Numbered from the stretch's first letter, positions 27,397 through 36,811 are shown. The stretch is DNA of 64,000 bases from Desulfolutivibrio sulfoxidireducens (GCF_013376475.1 NZ_CP045508.1:1113501-1177500), one strand, 5' to 3'. Translations and numbers: made by a program. The notes: generated by a model not told the origin, from the letters alone.

Positions 27397-27816
27397 TCAG
27401 GGCATGGCTGCGGACAGCCCCCTCGGGGAAGACGGGGGCGGGGCTTCACGCTCGCGCTCCTCGAAAAAACCGGCCACCGGCCAGGGAAAAAGCCCCTCGG
27501 CCTTGGTCAGGGCACAGTTCTCCACCTCATCGAACCAGCGGCGAAACATCTCCCGGAAGACCTGCCCCTGGGCCGTGAGCCGCACCCCATCGCGCTTGTG
27601 CTCCTGGGCCTCCACCAGCTTGACCCCCAGGGCCTGCTCCGTGGCCCTAAGCTTGCACCAGGCCGCCCGGTAGGACATGCCCATGGCCGAGGCCGCCTTG
27701 CGCAGCGACCCCAGCCGCTCGATCATGTCCAGAAGCTGCACCCGGCCCATGCCGAAGACCATGGTGTCCCCGGTCTCCAGCCATAGGTGCAGGCGGATCG
27801 TGGTTTTGAGAGACAT
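27397..27816 (-). CDS. Short ModE-like (LysR-type winged helix) regulator
   Basis: 139 residues. The winged-helix domain reads VQLLDMIERLGSLRKAASAMGMSYRAAWCKLRATEQALG, the typical start of ModE proteins, followed by a wing (GVRLTAQGQVFREMFRRW). The molybdate-binding MOP domains are missing and the C-terminus is a proline-rich tail, so this is a DNA-binding-only version. AGGAGG lies nine bases before ATG. Its place directly upstream of a Mo/W formate dehydrogenase operon suggests it regulates it. Such short ModE proteins may not sense molybdate themselves. Confidence 0.82.
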   Translation of the reverse strand: MSLKTTIRLHLWLETGDTMVFGMGRVQLLDMIERLGSLRKAASAMGMSYRAAWCKLRATEQALGVKLVEAQEHKRDGVRLTAQGQVFREMFRRWFDEVENCALTKAEGLFPWPVAGFFEEREREAPPPSSPRGLSAAMP

Positions 27817-28124
27817 GGCGTTGACCTCCTTTGAACGTGGACATATAGGCACAGCCAATCGCATCTATCTAGCAGACGGATTGGCGTGTTTCCCCGGGGT
27901 GGGCATGGTGCCTTCCCAGTGGCACGCGTCCGGGGATTCCCGTGATTCCTGGCGTGTATGCGCGGCGCATGCCCCGGGACAAGCGATCAGGACGGGACTG
28001 GTCCGCGTTTCGGCACAAGGCGCTGGCGGCACGGCACGGGCGCGGCGAATCCGGAACCCAGGCCAAACTATGTCAAAAATGACAGAGGAAGGGCGACGGC
28101 GCGGGACGACAGGACGGGGCGGAC
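27817..28124. promoter_or_regulatory. Divergent region between the ModE-like gene and the transposase-derived gene
   Basis: No gene is seen. An inverted repeat TGTCA-AAAA-TGACA lies at 28071-28084, about 40 bases before the rightward gene, and may be an operator. A short AT-rich stretch (27838-27892) may carry the leftward promoter. Confidence 0.4.
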
Positions 28125-28973
28125 ATGGACGTAATCGGCTTCAACGACTTGGTTTCCTCGGAAAGCGCGGCGCGGCGCTTTTTTTTGGGTTTTTGCTGGA
28201 AAAACCACCAGCGCTTCTGCCCTCGCTGCCGGGAACGCACGCTCTACCGGGTGGCCGGGGGCCGCCGCCGCTGCACGCGTTGCGGCTACACCTTCCACGA
28301 CTTCAGCCGCAGGTTCATCGCCGCCAGCGCCTTCGACTGCCGACAGTGGCTGTGGCTCCTCAAATTCTTCGAGCTTGGCGTGCCGCCCAGGGACGTGGCC
28401 GCCCAGATGCGCGTGGCCTACCATACCGTGCTCAAGGCCCAGGACCTCGTGCGCCGGGCCATCGTGGCCACGGCCCTGGACGCCGGGGTTCTGTACCGGG
28501 CCGGGCTGCGGCCAGGACCGGGCGGCAAAAAAACAGGCCTGGAGATGACCGACGCCCCTGTCTTCGGCATCATCGAGGTCGGGGGGGTGGCCATCTGCGA
28601 CATCATGGCCGACATCACCCCCGAGGACCTGCTCCTTTTCAAGTGCAACTTCCGTCTGCGCACCGCCAGCGTCGGCGGCGTGGTCTATACCGCGCCCTAC
28701 CAGAAATACCAGACCCTGGTGTGCTGCGGCCCGGCCCTGTGGCCAGCCCGGTACATGCGGCACGAGGATAGAAACCTCCCGGCCGATGCCTCGGGGTTCT
28801 GGACCTTCGTCAAACACCGTCTGGCCCTTGTGCGCGGCCTTTCGCCGGGGCATTTCCCCCTGTATCTCAAGGAGTGGGAACTGCGGTACAATCGCCGTGA
28901 GGGGGGACTGTTGGAGGCCATGGCCAAGGCCCTGTGCGGGTTCGTGCCGGAAACTCCGGCGCCCGGGGGCTGA
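28125..28973 (+). CDS. Transposase-derived (IS1595/ISXO2-like) protein without catalytic residues
   Basis: 282 residues. An N-terminal zinc ribbon (CPRC...CTRCGYTF, residues about 26-52) and helix-turn-helix region (LKFFELGVPPRDVAAQMRVAYHTVLKAQ) match IS1595-type transposases, as does the ending FPLYLKEWELRYNRR. The family's acidic residues are gone: the first DE motif is replaced by glycine/lysine sequence (RPGPGGKK), the YTDEWxxY motif reads YTAPYQKY, and NxxEGFW reads ADASGFW. No terminal inverted repeats or target duplications are seen. The intact frame suggests a domesticated DNA-binding protein, perhaps acting on neighbouring formate dehydrogenase genes. Confidence 0.78.
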   Translation: MDVIGFNDLVSSESAARRFFLGFCWKNHQRFCPRCRERTLYRVAGGRRRCTRCGYTFHDFSRRFIAASAFDCRQWLWLLKFFELGVPPRDVAAQMRVAYHTVLKAQDLVRRAIVATALDAGVLYRAGLRPGPGGKKTGLEMTDAPVFGIIEVGGVAICDIMADITPEDLLLFKCNFRLRTASVGGVVYTAPYQKYQTLVCCGPALWPARYMRHEDRNLPADASGFWTFVKHRLALVRGLSPGHFPLYLKEWELRYNRREGGLLEAMAKALCGFVPETPAPGG

Positions 28974-29032
28974 CGCCTGCCGCGATCCGGGGCCATCGGC
29001 GATGGTTCCCTGTCCGGCCGTGTCGCGCAACG

Positions 29033-30913
29033 CTATATCAGGCCGAGCTTTTTGAGCCGAATCTCGACGCAGGCCAGGGCCGCCGGGGTGATGCCCGAGA
29101 TGCGGCCGGCCTGGCCCAGAGTCAGGGGGGATATGCGCGAAAGCTTCTCCACGACCTCCCGGGAAAGGCCGGCAATGGCCGCGTAGTCCAGATCGGCCGG
29201 GATGGCCACGGCCTCCCGGCGGGTGGCCCGGGCCACCAAGTCCTCCTGGCGTCTGAGATAACCCGCGTACTTGATGCCGGTCTCCACCTCGGCCACAACG
29301 TCCGGGGCGGCGGCGGCGATGGGCGGGTGAAGGGGCGCCAGATCCGCGATCCCGATCTCCGGGCGTCGGGCCAGTTCCACCAGCAGGGCCGAACGGGCCT
29401 GCGTCGGGCCGATCAGGTCCGCAAGGGCCGGCGGCGCGTCGGCAAGGCGCACCCGCACGGTCGCGAGTTCGGCCGAAAGCGTCTCCACGGCCCGCTGCTT
29501 TTTTTCGAACGCGGCGTACTGGGCGTCGCCCACAAGCCCAAGCTCCCGGCCAAGGGGGGTCAGGCGCGCGTCGGCGTTGCCCTCGCGCAGAAGAAGCCTG
29601 TGCTCGGCCCGGGAGGTGAACATGCGGTAGGGTTCGCTTGTGCCCTTGGTCACCAGGTCGTCCACCAAAACGGCCATGTAGGCCATGTCCCGGCCGGGCA
29701 GGAAGGGCGGCCGGTTGGTCTGTGCGCAAAAGACGTTCAGGGCCGCCCACATGCCCTGGGCCGCCGCCTCCTCGTAGCCCGAGGTGCCGTTTATCTGGCC
29801 GGCCAGGTACAGCCCGGGCACGGCCTTGGCCTCAAGGGTGGGCTTTAGCTGGGTGGGAAACACGAAATCGTATTCGATGGCGTAGCCCGGACGCACGATC
29901 TGGGCCTTCTCAAGCCCCGGGATGGCCGCCAGCATCCTTTTCTGGATGTCCAGGGGCAGGCTTGTGGGGATACCGTTGGGGTAGACCTCGGGACTGTCCA
30001 GGCCCTCGGGTTCGATGAAGATCTGGTGGCGGTCCTTTTCCGGAAACCGGGCCACCTTGTCCTCGATGGACGGACAGTAGCGGGCTCCGGTGCCCTGGAT
30101 GACCCCGGTGAAAAGCGGCGAGCGGTCGAAGCCCTCGCGGATGGCCGCGTGGGCCGCCTCGTTGGTGTAGGTGAGATGGCACGGCACCTGGGGCAGAACC
30201 GGCCCCGGGCCGTGGAAGCTGAATCCCGGGGGCGGGTCGTCCCCGGGCTGGGGCGTGGTTTTTTCAAAATCCACGCTGTCGCGCAGAAGCCTCGGCGTGG
30301 TGCCGGTCTTCAGCCGCCCCAGGGTCAATCCCAGGCGCGTCAGGCTGGCCGAAAGCCCCTCGGAGGGCGGGTCGCCCAGACGGCCGCCCGGGAAGTGGGT
30401 CAGCCCCACGTGCATAAGCCCGCGCAGAAACGTGCCCGTGGTCAGGCATACGGCCCGGGCCGCGAACACCTGGCCAAGCTGCGTGCGCACCCCGCATACC
30501 CGGCCGTCATCGGTCAGGATGTCCTCGGCCATGTCCTGGCGCACCCACAGGGTGTCCCGGGAAAAGACGTCGCGTTTGACCGCGCGCAGATAGGCCTCGC
30601 GGTCGATCTGGGCCCGGGTGGCCCGCACGGCCGGGCCCTTGCGGGTATTGAGCGTGCGGAACTGGATGCCCGATTCGTCGGCCCAAAGGCCCATCATGCC
30701 GCCCAGGGCGTCGATCTCCCGGACCATGTGGCCCTTGGCCAGGCCGCCGATGGCCGGGTTGCAGGACAGATGCCCGATGCGGTCCACGTTGATGGTCAGA
30801 AGCAGCGTGAGAAGCCCCAGGCCCGAGGCGGCCATGGCCGCCTCGCACCCGGCGTGGCCCGCGCCCACGACCACCAGGTCGAAGCGCTCCGGAGGGGAGG
30901 GCTTGCCGGTCAT
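29033..30913 (-). CDS. mnmG: tRNA uridine-5-carboxymethylaminomethyl(34) synthesis protein MnmG
   Basis: 626 residues, usual length. The FAD-binding motif [15 protein letters not shown] is at the N-terminus, with [12 protein letters not shown] and the [16 protein letters not shown] signature. With MnmE it modifies the wobble uridine of several tRNAs in the cytoplasm. The ATG overlaps the stop of the M20 peptidase gene (ATGA), an unusual coupling for mnmG. Confidence 0.97.
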   Translation of the reverse strand: MTGKPSPPERFDLVVVGAGHAGCEAAMAASGLGLLTLLLTINVDRIGHLSCNPAIGGLAKGHMVREIDALGGMMGLWADESGIQFRTLNTRKGPAVRATRAQIDREAYLRAVKRDVFSRDTLWVRQDMAEDILTDDGRVCGVRTQLGQVFAARAVCLTTGTFLRGLMHVGLTHFPGGRLGDPPSEGLSASLTRLGLTLGRLKTGTTPRLLRDSVDFEKTTPQPGDDPPPGFSFHGPGPVLPQVPCHLTYTNEAAHAAIREGFDRSPLFTGVIQGTGARYCPSIEDKVARFPEKDRHQIFIEPEGLDSPEVYPNGIPTSLPLDIQKRMLAAIPGLEKAQIVRPGYAIEYDFVFPTQLKPTLEAKAVPGLYLAGQINGTSGYEEAAAQGMWAALNVFCAQTNRPPFLPGRDMAYMAVLVDDLVTKGTSEPYRMFTSRAEHRLLLREGNADARLTPLGRELGLVGDAQYAAFEKKQRAVETLSAELATVRVRLADAPPALADLIGPTQARSALLVELARRPEIGIADLAPLHPPIAAAAPDVVAEVETGIKYAGYLRRQEDLVARATRREAVAIPADLDYAAIAGLSREVVEKLSRISPLTLGQAGRISGITPAALACVEIRLKKLGLI

Positions 30914-32136
30914 CGGTCGAGCAGCACCCGGGCCATGACCTTGGCGTCGATGATGGTCTTGGCGATGCTGGAGCATTCATTGGGCTGATGGGCGTTGTGC
31001 ATCAGGCAGGACCAGACCACGGCCGGATAGCCCCGCTCGCGCAAAAAAGCGGCCACGGTGCCGCCGCCGATGCCCATGGGCCGGGGATCGTTGCCGCACT
31101 CGGCCCGGATGGCCGGCAAAAGCCGGGTCACGATCTCGCTGTCCAGGGGGGTGGGCGGCGCGGCCTGGACCCGCTGGAGGATCTCGATGGTCGTCTTCAC
31201 GTCCCGGGCCGCGTCCACGGCGGCGCACGTCTCACGCACGGCCGAAAGAACGTCTTCCAAATCGTATTCGGGCAGCACCCGGCAGTCCAGGCAAAACACG
31301 TCCCGGCCGGGGATGGTGTTCACGTTCTCCACGTTGGCGTCCTTTTTGGTGGGCGCGAAGGTGGAGCGCGGCGGGGCGAACAGGGCGTTTTCGGCCGGGA
31401 AGCGGTCGTTTAAGGCCAGAAGGCGCAGGACAAGGTCCGAGGCGGCCACCAGGGTGTTGCGGCCCTCGTCCGGGGTGGAGGCGTGGCACTGCCGGCCGAT
31501 GACCGTGAACTCAAGCCACAGCATGCTTTTTTCGGCCACCTCGACCATCTCCCCGTCCGGGCGGCCGAAGTCCGGGATCAGAAACAGGTCGCGGCGGGAA
31601 AAAAGTTCAGGGGCATTGGCCGCCACGTAATCCAGGCCGTACCGGCTGCCGGTCTCCTCGTCGGAGACGAAGAGCATGCCGAAATTGATGGGCGGCGTGA
31701 TGTCGTGCGCAAGCAGGGCCTTGGCCAGAAGCAGCGATGAGGCGATGGCCTGCTGGTTGTCCTCCACGCCCCGGCCCCGGATCAAATCCCCGTCCACCAC
31801 CAGCGCGTAGGGGTCGCTGTCCCACAGGGACAGATCCCCGGGCGGGACCACGTCCAGGTGGGCGATGACCCAGAATGTGCGGCTGGTGTCGGCCCCGGGA
31901 ATCAGGGCCGCGATGTTCGGCCGGTGGCCGCAGGACACGCGCTGGTCCGGGGCGCATATCTCGCGGATGTCGGTCAGGCCCAGATCGCGCAGGAAGCGGA
32001 TCAGGTCGTCGGCCTTGGCCCGCTCGCCGTCGCCGGCATTGAGCGGTCCCAGGGCCGGGATGGCCGTCATGCGGCGCTGCAGGGCGATGATCTCGTCGCG
32101 GCCGGCGTCGAGGAAGGAGAGCACGGTGTCGAGCAT
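30910..32136 (-). CDS. M20 family metallopeptidase
   Basis: 408 residues. Zinc-peptidase motifs are present: [34 protein letters not shown] and the final HNAHQPNE. It belongs to the ArgE/DapE/dipeptidase group and hydrolyses an amide or peptide bond in the cytoplasm; the exact substrate is open. GAGGT lies before the ATG. It overlaps mnmG by four bases. Confidence 0.9.
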   Translation of the reverse strand: MLDTVLSFLDAGRDEIIALQRRMTAIPALGPLNAGDGERAKADDLIRFLRDLGLTDIREICAPDQRVSCGHRPNIAALIPGADTSRTFWVIAHLDVVPPGDLSLWDSDPYALVVDGDLIRGRGVEDNQQAIASSLLLAKALLAHDITPPINFGMLFVSDEETGSRYGLDYVAANAPELFSRRDLFLIPDFGRPDGEMVEVAEKSMLWLEFTVIGRQCHASTPDEGRNTLVAASDLVLRLLALNDRFPAENALFAPPRSTFAPTKKDANVENVNTIPGRDVFCLDCRVLPEYDLEDVLSAVRETCAAVDAARDVKTTIEILQRVQAAPPTPLDSEIVTRLLPAIRAECGNDPRPMGIGGGTVAAFLRERGYPAVVWSCLMHNAHQPNECSSIAKTIIDAKVMARVLLDR

Positions 32137-32202
32137 GGAAACCTCGGGGCTGGGGGTGTGTCCGTGAATGAATGGGGGGCGCAACGCACAGCGGCAGGGG
32201 AG

Positions 32203-32244
32203 ATGCCTCCGGCGTCCAAAGGGCTTCGCCCTTTGGAATCCCGT
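32203..32244 (+). repeat. Dispersed intergenic hairpin, near-consensus copy
   Basis: ATGCCTCCGGCG, then CCAAAGGGC, TTC, GCCCTTTGG, then AATCCCGT. The stem is perfect, and its tip reads C-TTCG-G, a very stable tetraloop. It nearly matches the copy at 55604. Confidence 0.85.
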
Positions 32245-32379
32245 AACGGAAAGATGGCGCTTCTGGTTACAGCCCCGTTTCCGGGCGACACGGTCGTGTG
32301 CCACCCGGGCGAGGATAGCCGGTTGTCGCGCCCGAGGCAATCGCCCATCGGTGCGAGGGGGTGCCGGCGCGGGAACGCC

Positions 32380-32412
32380 AAAAAGCCGGGGGAACCGTCT
32401 GGTTCCCCCGGC
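32380..32412 (-). terminator. Terminator after the PxxKW gene
   Basis: On the minus strand GCCGGGGGAACC and GGTTCCCCCGGC (12 perfect pairs, four-base loop) are followed directly by TTTTT. On the plus strand eight T follow six bases after the stem, so it may work both ways. Confidence 0.85.
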
Positions 32413-32479
32413 GTAGGCTTTTTTTTGCGGGAATGGTCGGCGAGGCCGTCCGGGGAACCGCCCGGCGCGTTCCGGAAGG

Positions 32480-32519
32480 GGATTCCAAAGGGGCGCGCCC
32501 CTTTGGCCGCCGGAGGCAT
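32480..32519 (-). repeat. Dispersed intergenic hairpin after the PxxKW gene
   Basis: Same family on the minus strand: GCCTCCGGCGG, CCAAAGGGG, CGCG core, CCCCTTTGG, AATCC. Both arms changed together (C to G and G to C), so the pairing is kept, a sign of selection on structure. Confidence 0.82.
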
Positions 32520-32547
32520 TTCCCCAACGCCGTATCCGAGCGCTGTC

Positions 32548-32793
32548 CTACCGGCCGCGAGCGGCGCGCTTGGATGCCTTCAGGGGGTTGATGTTCACCT
32601 TGCCGCCCTTGTCGATCTCAAGCTTGACGTGGGTGGCGAAGTTGCACACCTTTTGGGCCCATTTGCGTTCGGGCAGGGGGTAGCTGGCGCAGTACTTCAC
32701 GCCGTCGACTTCCTTGGTGCGCTCGCAGCCCTGGCACTTTTCGACGATGGGGTGGCATTCGACGCCGTTGACGGTGATGGTCTGGGCGGACAT
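32548..32793 (-). CDS. PxxKW family cysteine-rich protein
   Basis: 81 residues. Six cysteines are present (CHP, CQGC, CASYP, VCNF), with the motif PLPERKWAQKVC that names the family. It is common in sulfate reducers and of unknown function; the cysteine pattern suggests metal or Fe-S binding. GGAGG lies six bases before the ATG. The basic tail (KASKRAARGR) is typical. Confidence 0.88.
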   Translation of the reverse strand: MSAQTITVNGVECHPIVEKCQGCERTKEVDGVKYCASYPLPERKWAQKVCNFATHVKLEIDKGGKVNINPLKASKRAARGR

Positions 32794-32887
32794 GGGTTTC
32801 CTCCGGAAAAAAGACGCGCGCGGCGTCCGTTGCTGTCGATCATATTCGAATGGAAAACAGTCTTCCTTATTCATTTGCCCGGACTTG

Positions 32888-34207
32888 TCAAGGACGATGT
32901 CCGGCCAGATGCCGGGCCATATCCCGGACCTCGGCGGCCAGGGCCGGATAGTCCAGGTCCGGGAAGCGGCCGTCGCGGTAGACCACCCGGCCGGCCACCA
33001 TGGTCAGGACCACCTCGGCCCCGGATGCGGCGTACACCGCCTGGGAAGGGGCGTTGTGAAGGGGCGTCATGTTCGGCCGGTCCAGGGACAGGGCCGCCAG
33101 GTCGGCGTGACGTCCGGGTGCGATGGCCCCGATGTCCGGGATGCCCAGGCAGGCCGCGCCGCCGAGCGTGGCCGCGTCCAGGGCCGCCTGGGCCGGAAAG
33201 GCCGTGGGATCGCCGGTCACAAGCTTGTGCGTGAGCGAGGCGAAGCCCATCTCGGAGAAGAGATTCAGGGCGTTGTTGCTGGCCGCGCCGTCCGTGCCCA
33301 GGCCCACGGTCACCCCGGCCGTGAGCATGGCCGGCACCGGGGCCGCGCCGGAAGACAGCTTGGCGTTGCTTTTGGGGCAATGGGCGACCTTGGTCCCGGT
33401 TTGGGCCAGGATGGCGTGATCCGCCGCGTCCGTGTGCACGCAGTGGGCCAAAAGGCAGTTTTCCCCCAGGACGCCCAGGGAATGGAGGTGGGGGATGACC
33501 CGTTTGCCGGTATTTTTCAGGCTGTCGGCGTTCTCCGTGGTCCCCTCGGCGGCGTGCAGGTTGAGGATGGCGTCCTGGTTCCGGGCGAATGCAGCGCAGG
33601 CGCGCAGGGTTTCGGCCGAGGCCGCGTAGGGCGAATGGGCCGCCACCATGGGGCGGATGCGCGGATGCCCCCGCAGGGAGTCGAAAAGATCCCTGGTCAG
33701 GTCCAGGGCCTCGGCCGGGGTTCGGGCCGAGGGCGTGGGGAAGTCCAGCACACCCTCGCCGACCACGGCCCTCATGCCGGTCTCGGAGGCGGCCCGGGCT
33801 GTCTCCGCGGCGAAGAAATAGAGGTCCGCGAAGCAGGTGGTTCCGGACGCGAGCATTTCGGCGCAGGCCGCCAGCGCCCCCAGGCGGATGGCCCCGGGGG
33901 TGAGCCGTTTTTCCATCGGCCAGATGTGTTCGGTCAGCCAGGTGGTGATGGGCAGGTCGTCGGCCAGGCCGCGAAACAGGGTCATGGCCGCGTGGGTGTG
34001 CGCGTTTATCAGGCCGGGCAGAAGCATGGCCCGGCCCAGGTCCAGTGTTTCGGCCGGGGCGTATGCGGCGGCAAGCGCCGGACGCGGCCCCACAGCCGCG
34101 ATGCGGCCGCCGGTTACGGCCACAGCCCCGTTTTCGATGGTTTCCCGGGAGGTGTTCTGGGTGACGACGCATGACGCGCAAAGCAGCAGATCGCAAGACG
34201 TGGGCAT
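32888..34207 (-). CDS. mtaD: Methylthioadenosine/S-adenosylhomocysteine deaminase-type amidohydrolase
   Basis: 439 residues. Amidohydrolase motifs: PGLINAHTHAAMTLFRG, the later His residues in LHAAEG and LAHCVH, and the metal Asp in GLGTDGAASNN. It deaminates MTA or SAH; some relatives act on aminodeoxyfutalosine in menaquinone synthesis. It is divergent from apt and mtnP, which supports a nucleoside salvage role. AGGAG lies seven bases before ATG. Confidence 0.88.
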   Translation of the reverse strand: MPTSCDLLLCASCVVTQNTSRETIENGAVAVTGGRIAAVGPRPALAAAYAPAETLDLGRAMLLPGLINAHTHAAMTLFRGLADDLPITTWLTEHIWPMEKRLTPGAIRLGALAACAEMLASGTTCFADLYFFAAETARAASETGMRAVVGEGVLDFPTPSARTPAEALDLTRDLFDSLRGHPRIRPMVAAHSPYAASAETLRACAAFARNQDAILNLHAAEGTTENADSLKNTGKRVIPHLHSLGVLGENCLLAHCVHTDAADHAILAQTGTKVAHCPKSNAKLSSGAAPVPAMLTAGVTVGLGTDGAASNNALNLFSEMGFASLTHKLVTGDPTAFPAQAALDAATLGGAACLGIPDIGAIAPGRHADLAALSLDRPNMTPLHNAPSQAVYAASGAEVVLTMVAGRVVYRDGRFPDLDYPALAAEVRDMARHLAGHRP

Positions 34208-34346
34208 GTGAGACTCCTTTTGTGTCGGCCGCTGCTATGCCAAAGACCGTCCGAAAAATCCAGCAACCACGCGTGTTGTTGACGGGTTGCGGCAAACCCG
34301 GTACGAGCCCGAAAGGTATTGTCACGTCCCATTTCAAGGAGGCTCC

Positions 34347-34892
34347 ATGGACTTGCGCGCGCTGTTGCGGGAAATCTACGATTTTCCCAAGGAAGGCATC
34401 GTCTTTTTGGACATCACCCCGCTTCTGGGGGACGGCAGGGCCTTTCATCACGCCGTGGACATGATGGCCGCCCGGTTCGCGGACGCGTGTCCCACCAAGA
34501 TCGTGGCCGCCGAGGCCCGGGGATTCATCTTCGGCGCGGCGTTGGCCTACAAGATGCGCATCGGGTTCGTGCCCGTGCGCAAGCCCGGAAAACTGCCCCA
34601 CAAGACCCAGTCCGTGACCTACGATCTGGAATACGGCACGGATACCCTGTGTATGCACGAGGATGCCATCCTGCACGGGGAGAAGGTCCTGGTGGTGGAC
34701 GACCTTCTGGCCACGGGCGGCACCCTCAAGGGCGTGCTCAAACTGGTGGAGTCCTTCGGGGCCGAGATCGCGGGCGTGGGCGTCCTGGTCGAACTCGACT
34801 TCTTAAACGGCAAGGACCAACTCAACGGCTACACCGTGCAAAGCGTGGTCCACGTGGGCACGCCCGAACCCAAGCCCTCCTGTGCCCCGTAA
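34347..34892 (+). CDS. apt: Adenine phosphoribosyltransferase
   Basis: 181 residues. PRPP-binding loop VLVVDDLLATGGTL; flexible region with RKPGKLPHKT; start region IYDFPKEGIVFLDITPLL as in Apt. It converts adenine and PRPP to AMP, recovering the adenine released by the methylthioadenosine phosphorylase encoded next. AAGGAGG lies before the ATG. Confidence 0.96.
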   Translation: MDLRALLREIYDFPKEGIVFLDITPLLGDGRAFHHAVDMMAARFADACPTKIVAAEARGFIFGAALAYKMRIGFVPVRKPGKLPHKTQSVTYDLEYGTDTLCMHEDAILHGEKVLVVDDLLATGGTLKGVLKLVESFGAEIAGVGVLVELDFLNGKDQLNGYTVQSVVHVGTPEPKPSCAP

Positions 34893-34968
34893 CCCGCCAC
34901 AGCGGATCTTACCCCCTGTGGCGGCCTGACCGGGCGCGCGGCGGGGTGATCGCAAAAGGACCATACCC

Positions 34969-35712
34969 ATGCGCATCGGCATCATCGGCGGCAGCGGCCT
35001 GGACGATCCGCACATCCTGGAAAATCCCACCGACCTGGAGATGGACACCCCCTTCGGGCCGCCCAACTCCACCCTGCGCGTGGGCAAGATCGCCGGCCGG
35101 GAGGTGGCCCTTCTGGCCCGGCACGGCCGCCAGCACACCGCGCCGCCCACCCACGTCAACTACCGGGCCAATGTCTGGTCCCTCAAGGAGGCAGGCTGCG
35201 CCCTGATCCTGGCCACCACGGCCGTGGGCTCGCTTCGCGAGGACATCCGGCGCGGGGACCTGGTCATCCTGGACCAGTTCATCGATTTCACCAGGCTTCG
35301 CCGCCTGTCCTTCCACGATCATTTCAAGCCCAACGAGCCCCTGCATACGCCCATGGCCGAGCCGTTCACCCCCAGGCTTCGCGAGGTGCTCGTGGCCGGA
35401 TGCAAGAAGCTCGGCTACCGGCACCATGAGCGGGGAACCGTGGTGACCATCGAGGGCCCGCGCTTTTCCACCCGGGCCGAGTCCAACATGTTCCGGCTCT
35501 TAGGCGCGGACGTGGTGAACATGAGCGTGGCCACGGAATGCGCCCTGGCCGCCGAGGCCGGCGTCCCGTATGCGGCCGTGGCCATGTCCACGGACTACGA
35601 CTGCTGGAAGACCGACGAGCCGCCCGTGACCTGGGATGAGATCGTGCGCATCTTCAAGGAGAACGCCGAGAAGGTGACCACGCTTCTGATCGAGACCATA
35701 CGGGCATTGTAA
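34969..35712 (+). CDS. mtnP: S-methyl-5'-thioadenosine phosphorylase
   Basis: 247 residues. Motifs GIIGGSGL at the N-terminus, LARHGRQHTAPPTHVNYRAN, TIEGPRFSTRAES and MSVATECALAAEAG are those of the MTAP family. It splits methylthioadenosine into adenine and methylthioribose-1-phosphate. The gene follows apt by 76 bases. A close relative acting on deoxyinosine derivatives is possible but the motifs fit MTA best. Confidence 0.93.
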   Translation: MRIGIIGGSGLDDPHILENPTDLEMDTPFGPPNSTLRVGKIAGREVALLARHGRQHTAPPTHVNYRANVWSLKEAGCALILATTAVGSLREDIRRGDLVILDQFIDFTRLRRLSFHDHFKPNEPLHTPMAEPFTPRLREVLVAGCKKLGYRHHERGTVVTIEGPRFSTRAESNMFRLLGADVVNMSVATECALAAEAGVPYAAVAMSTDYDCWKTDEPPVTWDEIVRIFKENAEKVTTLLIETIRAL

Positions 35713-35779
35713 ACGGCTTTGGGCTGGCAAGCTTGTTTTTTGGCCGGGGGGCGACCTCCGGACGTGGTTTTTTGGGAGA

Positions 35780-35813
35780 GCGGCCGGGGGATTTCGCCCC
35801 CGGCCGCTTTTTT
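35780..35813 (+). terminator. Terminator after mtnP
   Basis: GCGGCCGGGGG and CCCCCGGCCGC (11 perfect pairs, six-base loop) are followed by six T. It lies between the convergent mtnP and AraC-GyrI genes. Confidence 0.9.
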
Positions 35814-35832
35814 CTGATCCGGGAAGGGCGGG

Positions 35833-36702
35833 TTACGCCTTGGGAAGCAGGGGGATGTAGATCTCCGTGCGCAGGTCCTGCGGCGCGGTCGTCGACGGGT
35901 CGTTGAGGTAGATCTCGAAGCTCGGGGCGTAGCCCGGCTCCCGGCCGAGCTTTGGCAGGACCACCCCGCACAACTCGGCGTAGCTGGCGTGCAGCCCGGA
36001 AAACGGTCCTTCGTGCAGGGCCGTGGCGTATTCCCCCCCGCCGATGTCCATGATCCCCACCTGGCCTTCGGCCGCGACCTCATCGGGCACGGTGATGCAG
36101 GCGTCGTAGCGGATTTTCTCCGGCGGCGTGACCTCCGGGTCGTCGTGGCAGACCCCGATGCACCTGGTCTGCGGCCCGAGAAGCCCCTTGGGGCCGGCAA
36201 AGGCGCACAGGGTGTTCCAGGCGGCCTCGCACTGGGCGTAGGGGCCCACGTGCCGGACGTAGGCCACGCGGGTTTTGGGGAAGAGCATGATTTTCGCGTC
36301 CATGGTCGTGTCTCCTTGTGGTTTGGGAGGCGCCACAGGGCTTTTCGGCAACGGCAGACCCCGGCGGGCCGTTTCGCGGTAGGCGCTGGGCGAGGCCCCG
36401 AAATGGCTCTTGAAGGCCCGGGTGAAGGCCTCGTGGCTGTCGTAGCCGGAATCCAGGGCGATGTCCGTGACCGGGCGGCCGGTGCGGGCCAGGAACATGG
36501 CCGCCCGCTCCAGGCGCAGGCGGCGCACGTAGGCGGCCAGGGATTCCCCCACCATGCCGGTGAACACCCGGTGGAAGTGGTGGGGGGAATAGTGGGCCAG
36601 CCCCGCCAGGTAGTCCAGGGACGGCGGATCGTCCAGGTTGCGCTCCAGAAACGACAGAACCCTGCCCATACGCCGTCGGTAGCCGTCGTAGCGTGATGCC
36701 AT
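35833..36702 (-). CDS. AraC-family regulator with GyrI-like effector domain
   Basis: 289 residues. Two helix-turn-helix units occupy about residues 10-108 (LAGLAHYSPHHFHRVF and DIALDSGYDSHEAFTRAFK). A GyrI/SBMC-like ligand domain follows from about 135 (VAYVRHVGPY...). Proteins of this layout (Rob type) bind small hydrophobic or cationic compounds. GGAGG lies five bases before ATG. The target genes are unknown. Confidence 0.92.
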   Translation of the reverse strand: MASRYDGYRRRMGRVLSFLERNLDDPPSLDYLAGLAHYSPHHFHRVFTGMVGESLAAYVRRLRLERAAMFLARTGRPVTDIALDSGYDSHEAFTRAFKSHFGASPSAYRETARRGLPLPKSPVAPPKPQGDTTMDAKIMLFPKTRVAYVRHVGPYAQCEAAWNTLCAFAGPKGLLGPQTRCIGVCHDDPEVTPPEKIRYDACITVPDEVAAEGQVGIMDIGGGEYATALHEGPFSGLHASYAELCGVVLPKLGREPGYAPSFEIYLNDPSTTAPQDLRTEIYIPLLPKA

Positions 36703-36777
36703 CGTCGCCTCCGGGAACCGTGGTAGCGGATGGGCGGGCGGGCCGCTTGACCGTTTTTGCGATACGTCGTGATTGTG

Positions 36778-36803
36778 AAAAAAAACCGCCGGGAAACCGG
36801 CGG
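36778..36803 (-). terminator. Terminator after the universal stress gene
   Basis: On the minus strand CCGCCGG, loop TTTC, CCGGCGG, followed by eight T. It lies about 100 bases after the stop of the universal stress protein gene. Confidence 0.88.
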
Positions 36804-36811
36804 GTCGGACT

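Larger units (their letters stand above)
32137..32547. other. Gene-free spacer with two dispersed hairpins and a terminator
   Basis: No gene is seen between the M20 peptidase and the PxxKW gene. It contains one hairpin repeat in each orientation (32203-32244 and 32480-32519) and an intrinsic terminator between them. The peptidase promoter must lie at the left end. Confidence 0.7.

Noticed and set aside
28125-28973. Active insertion sequence
   Set aside because: Catalytic acidic residues are replaced and no terminal inverted repeats or target duplication were found.
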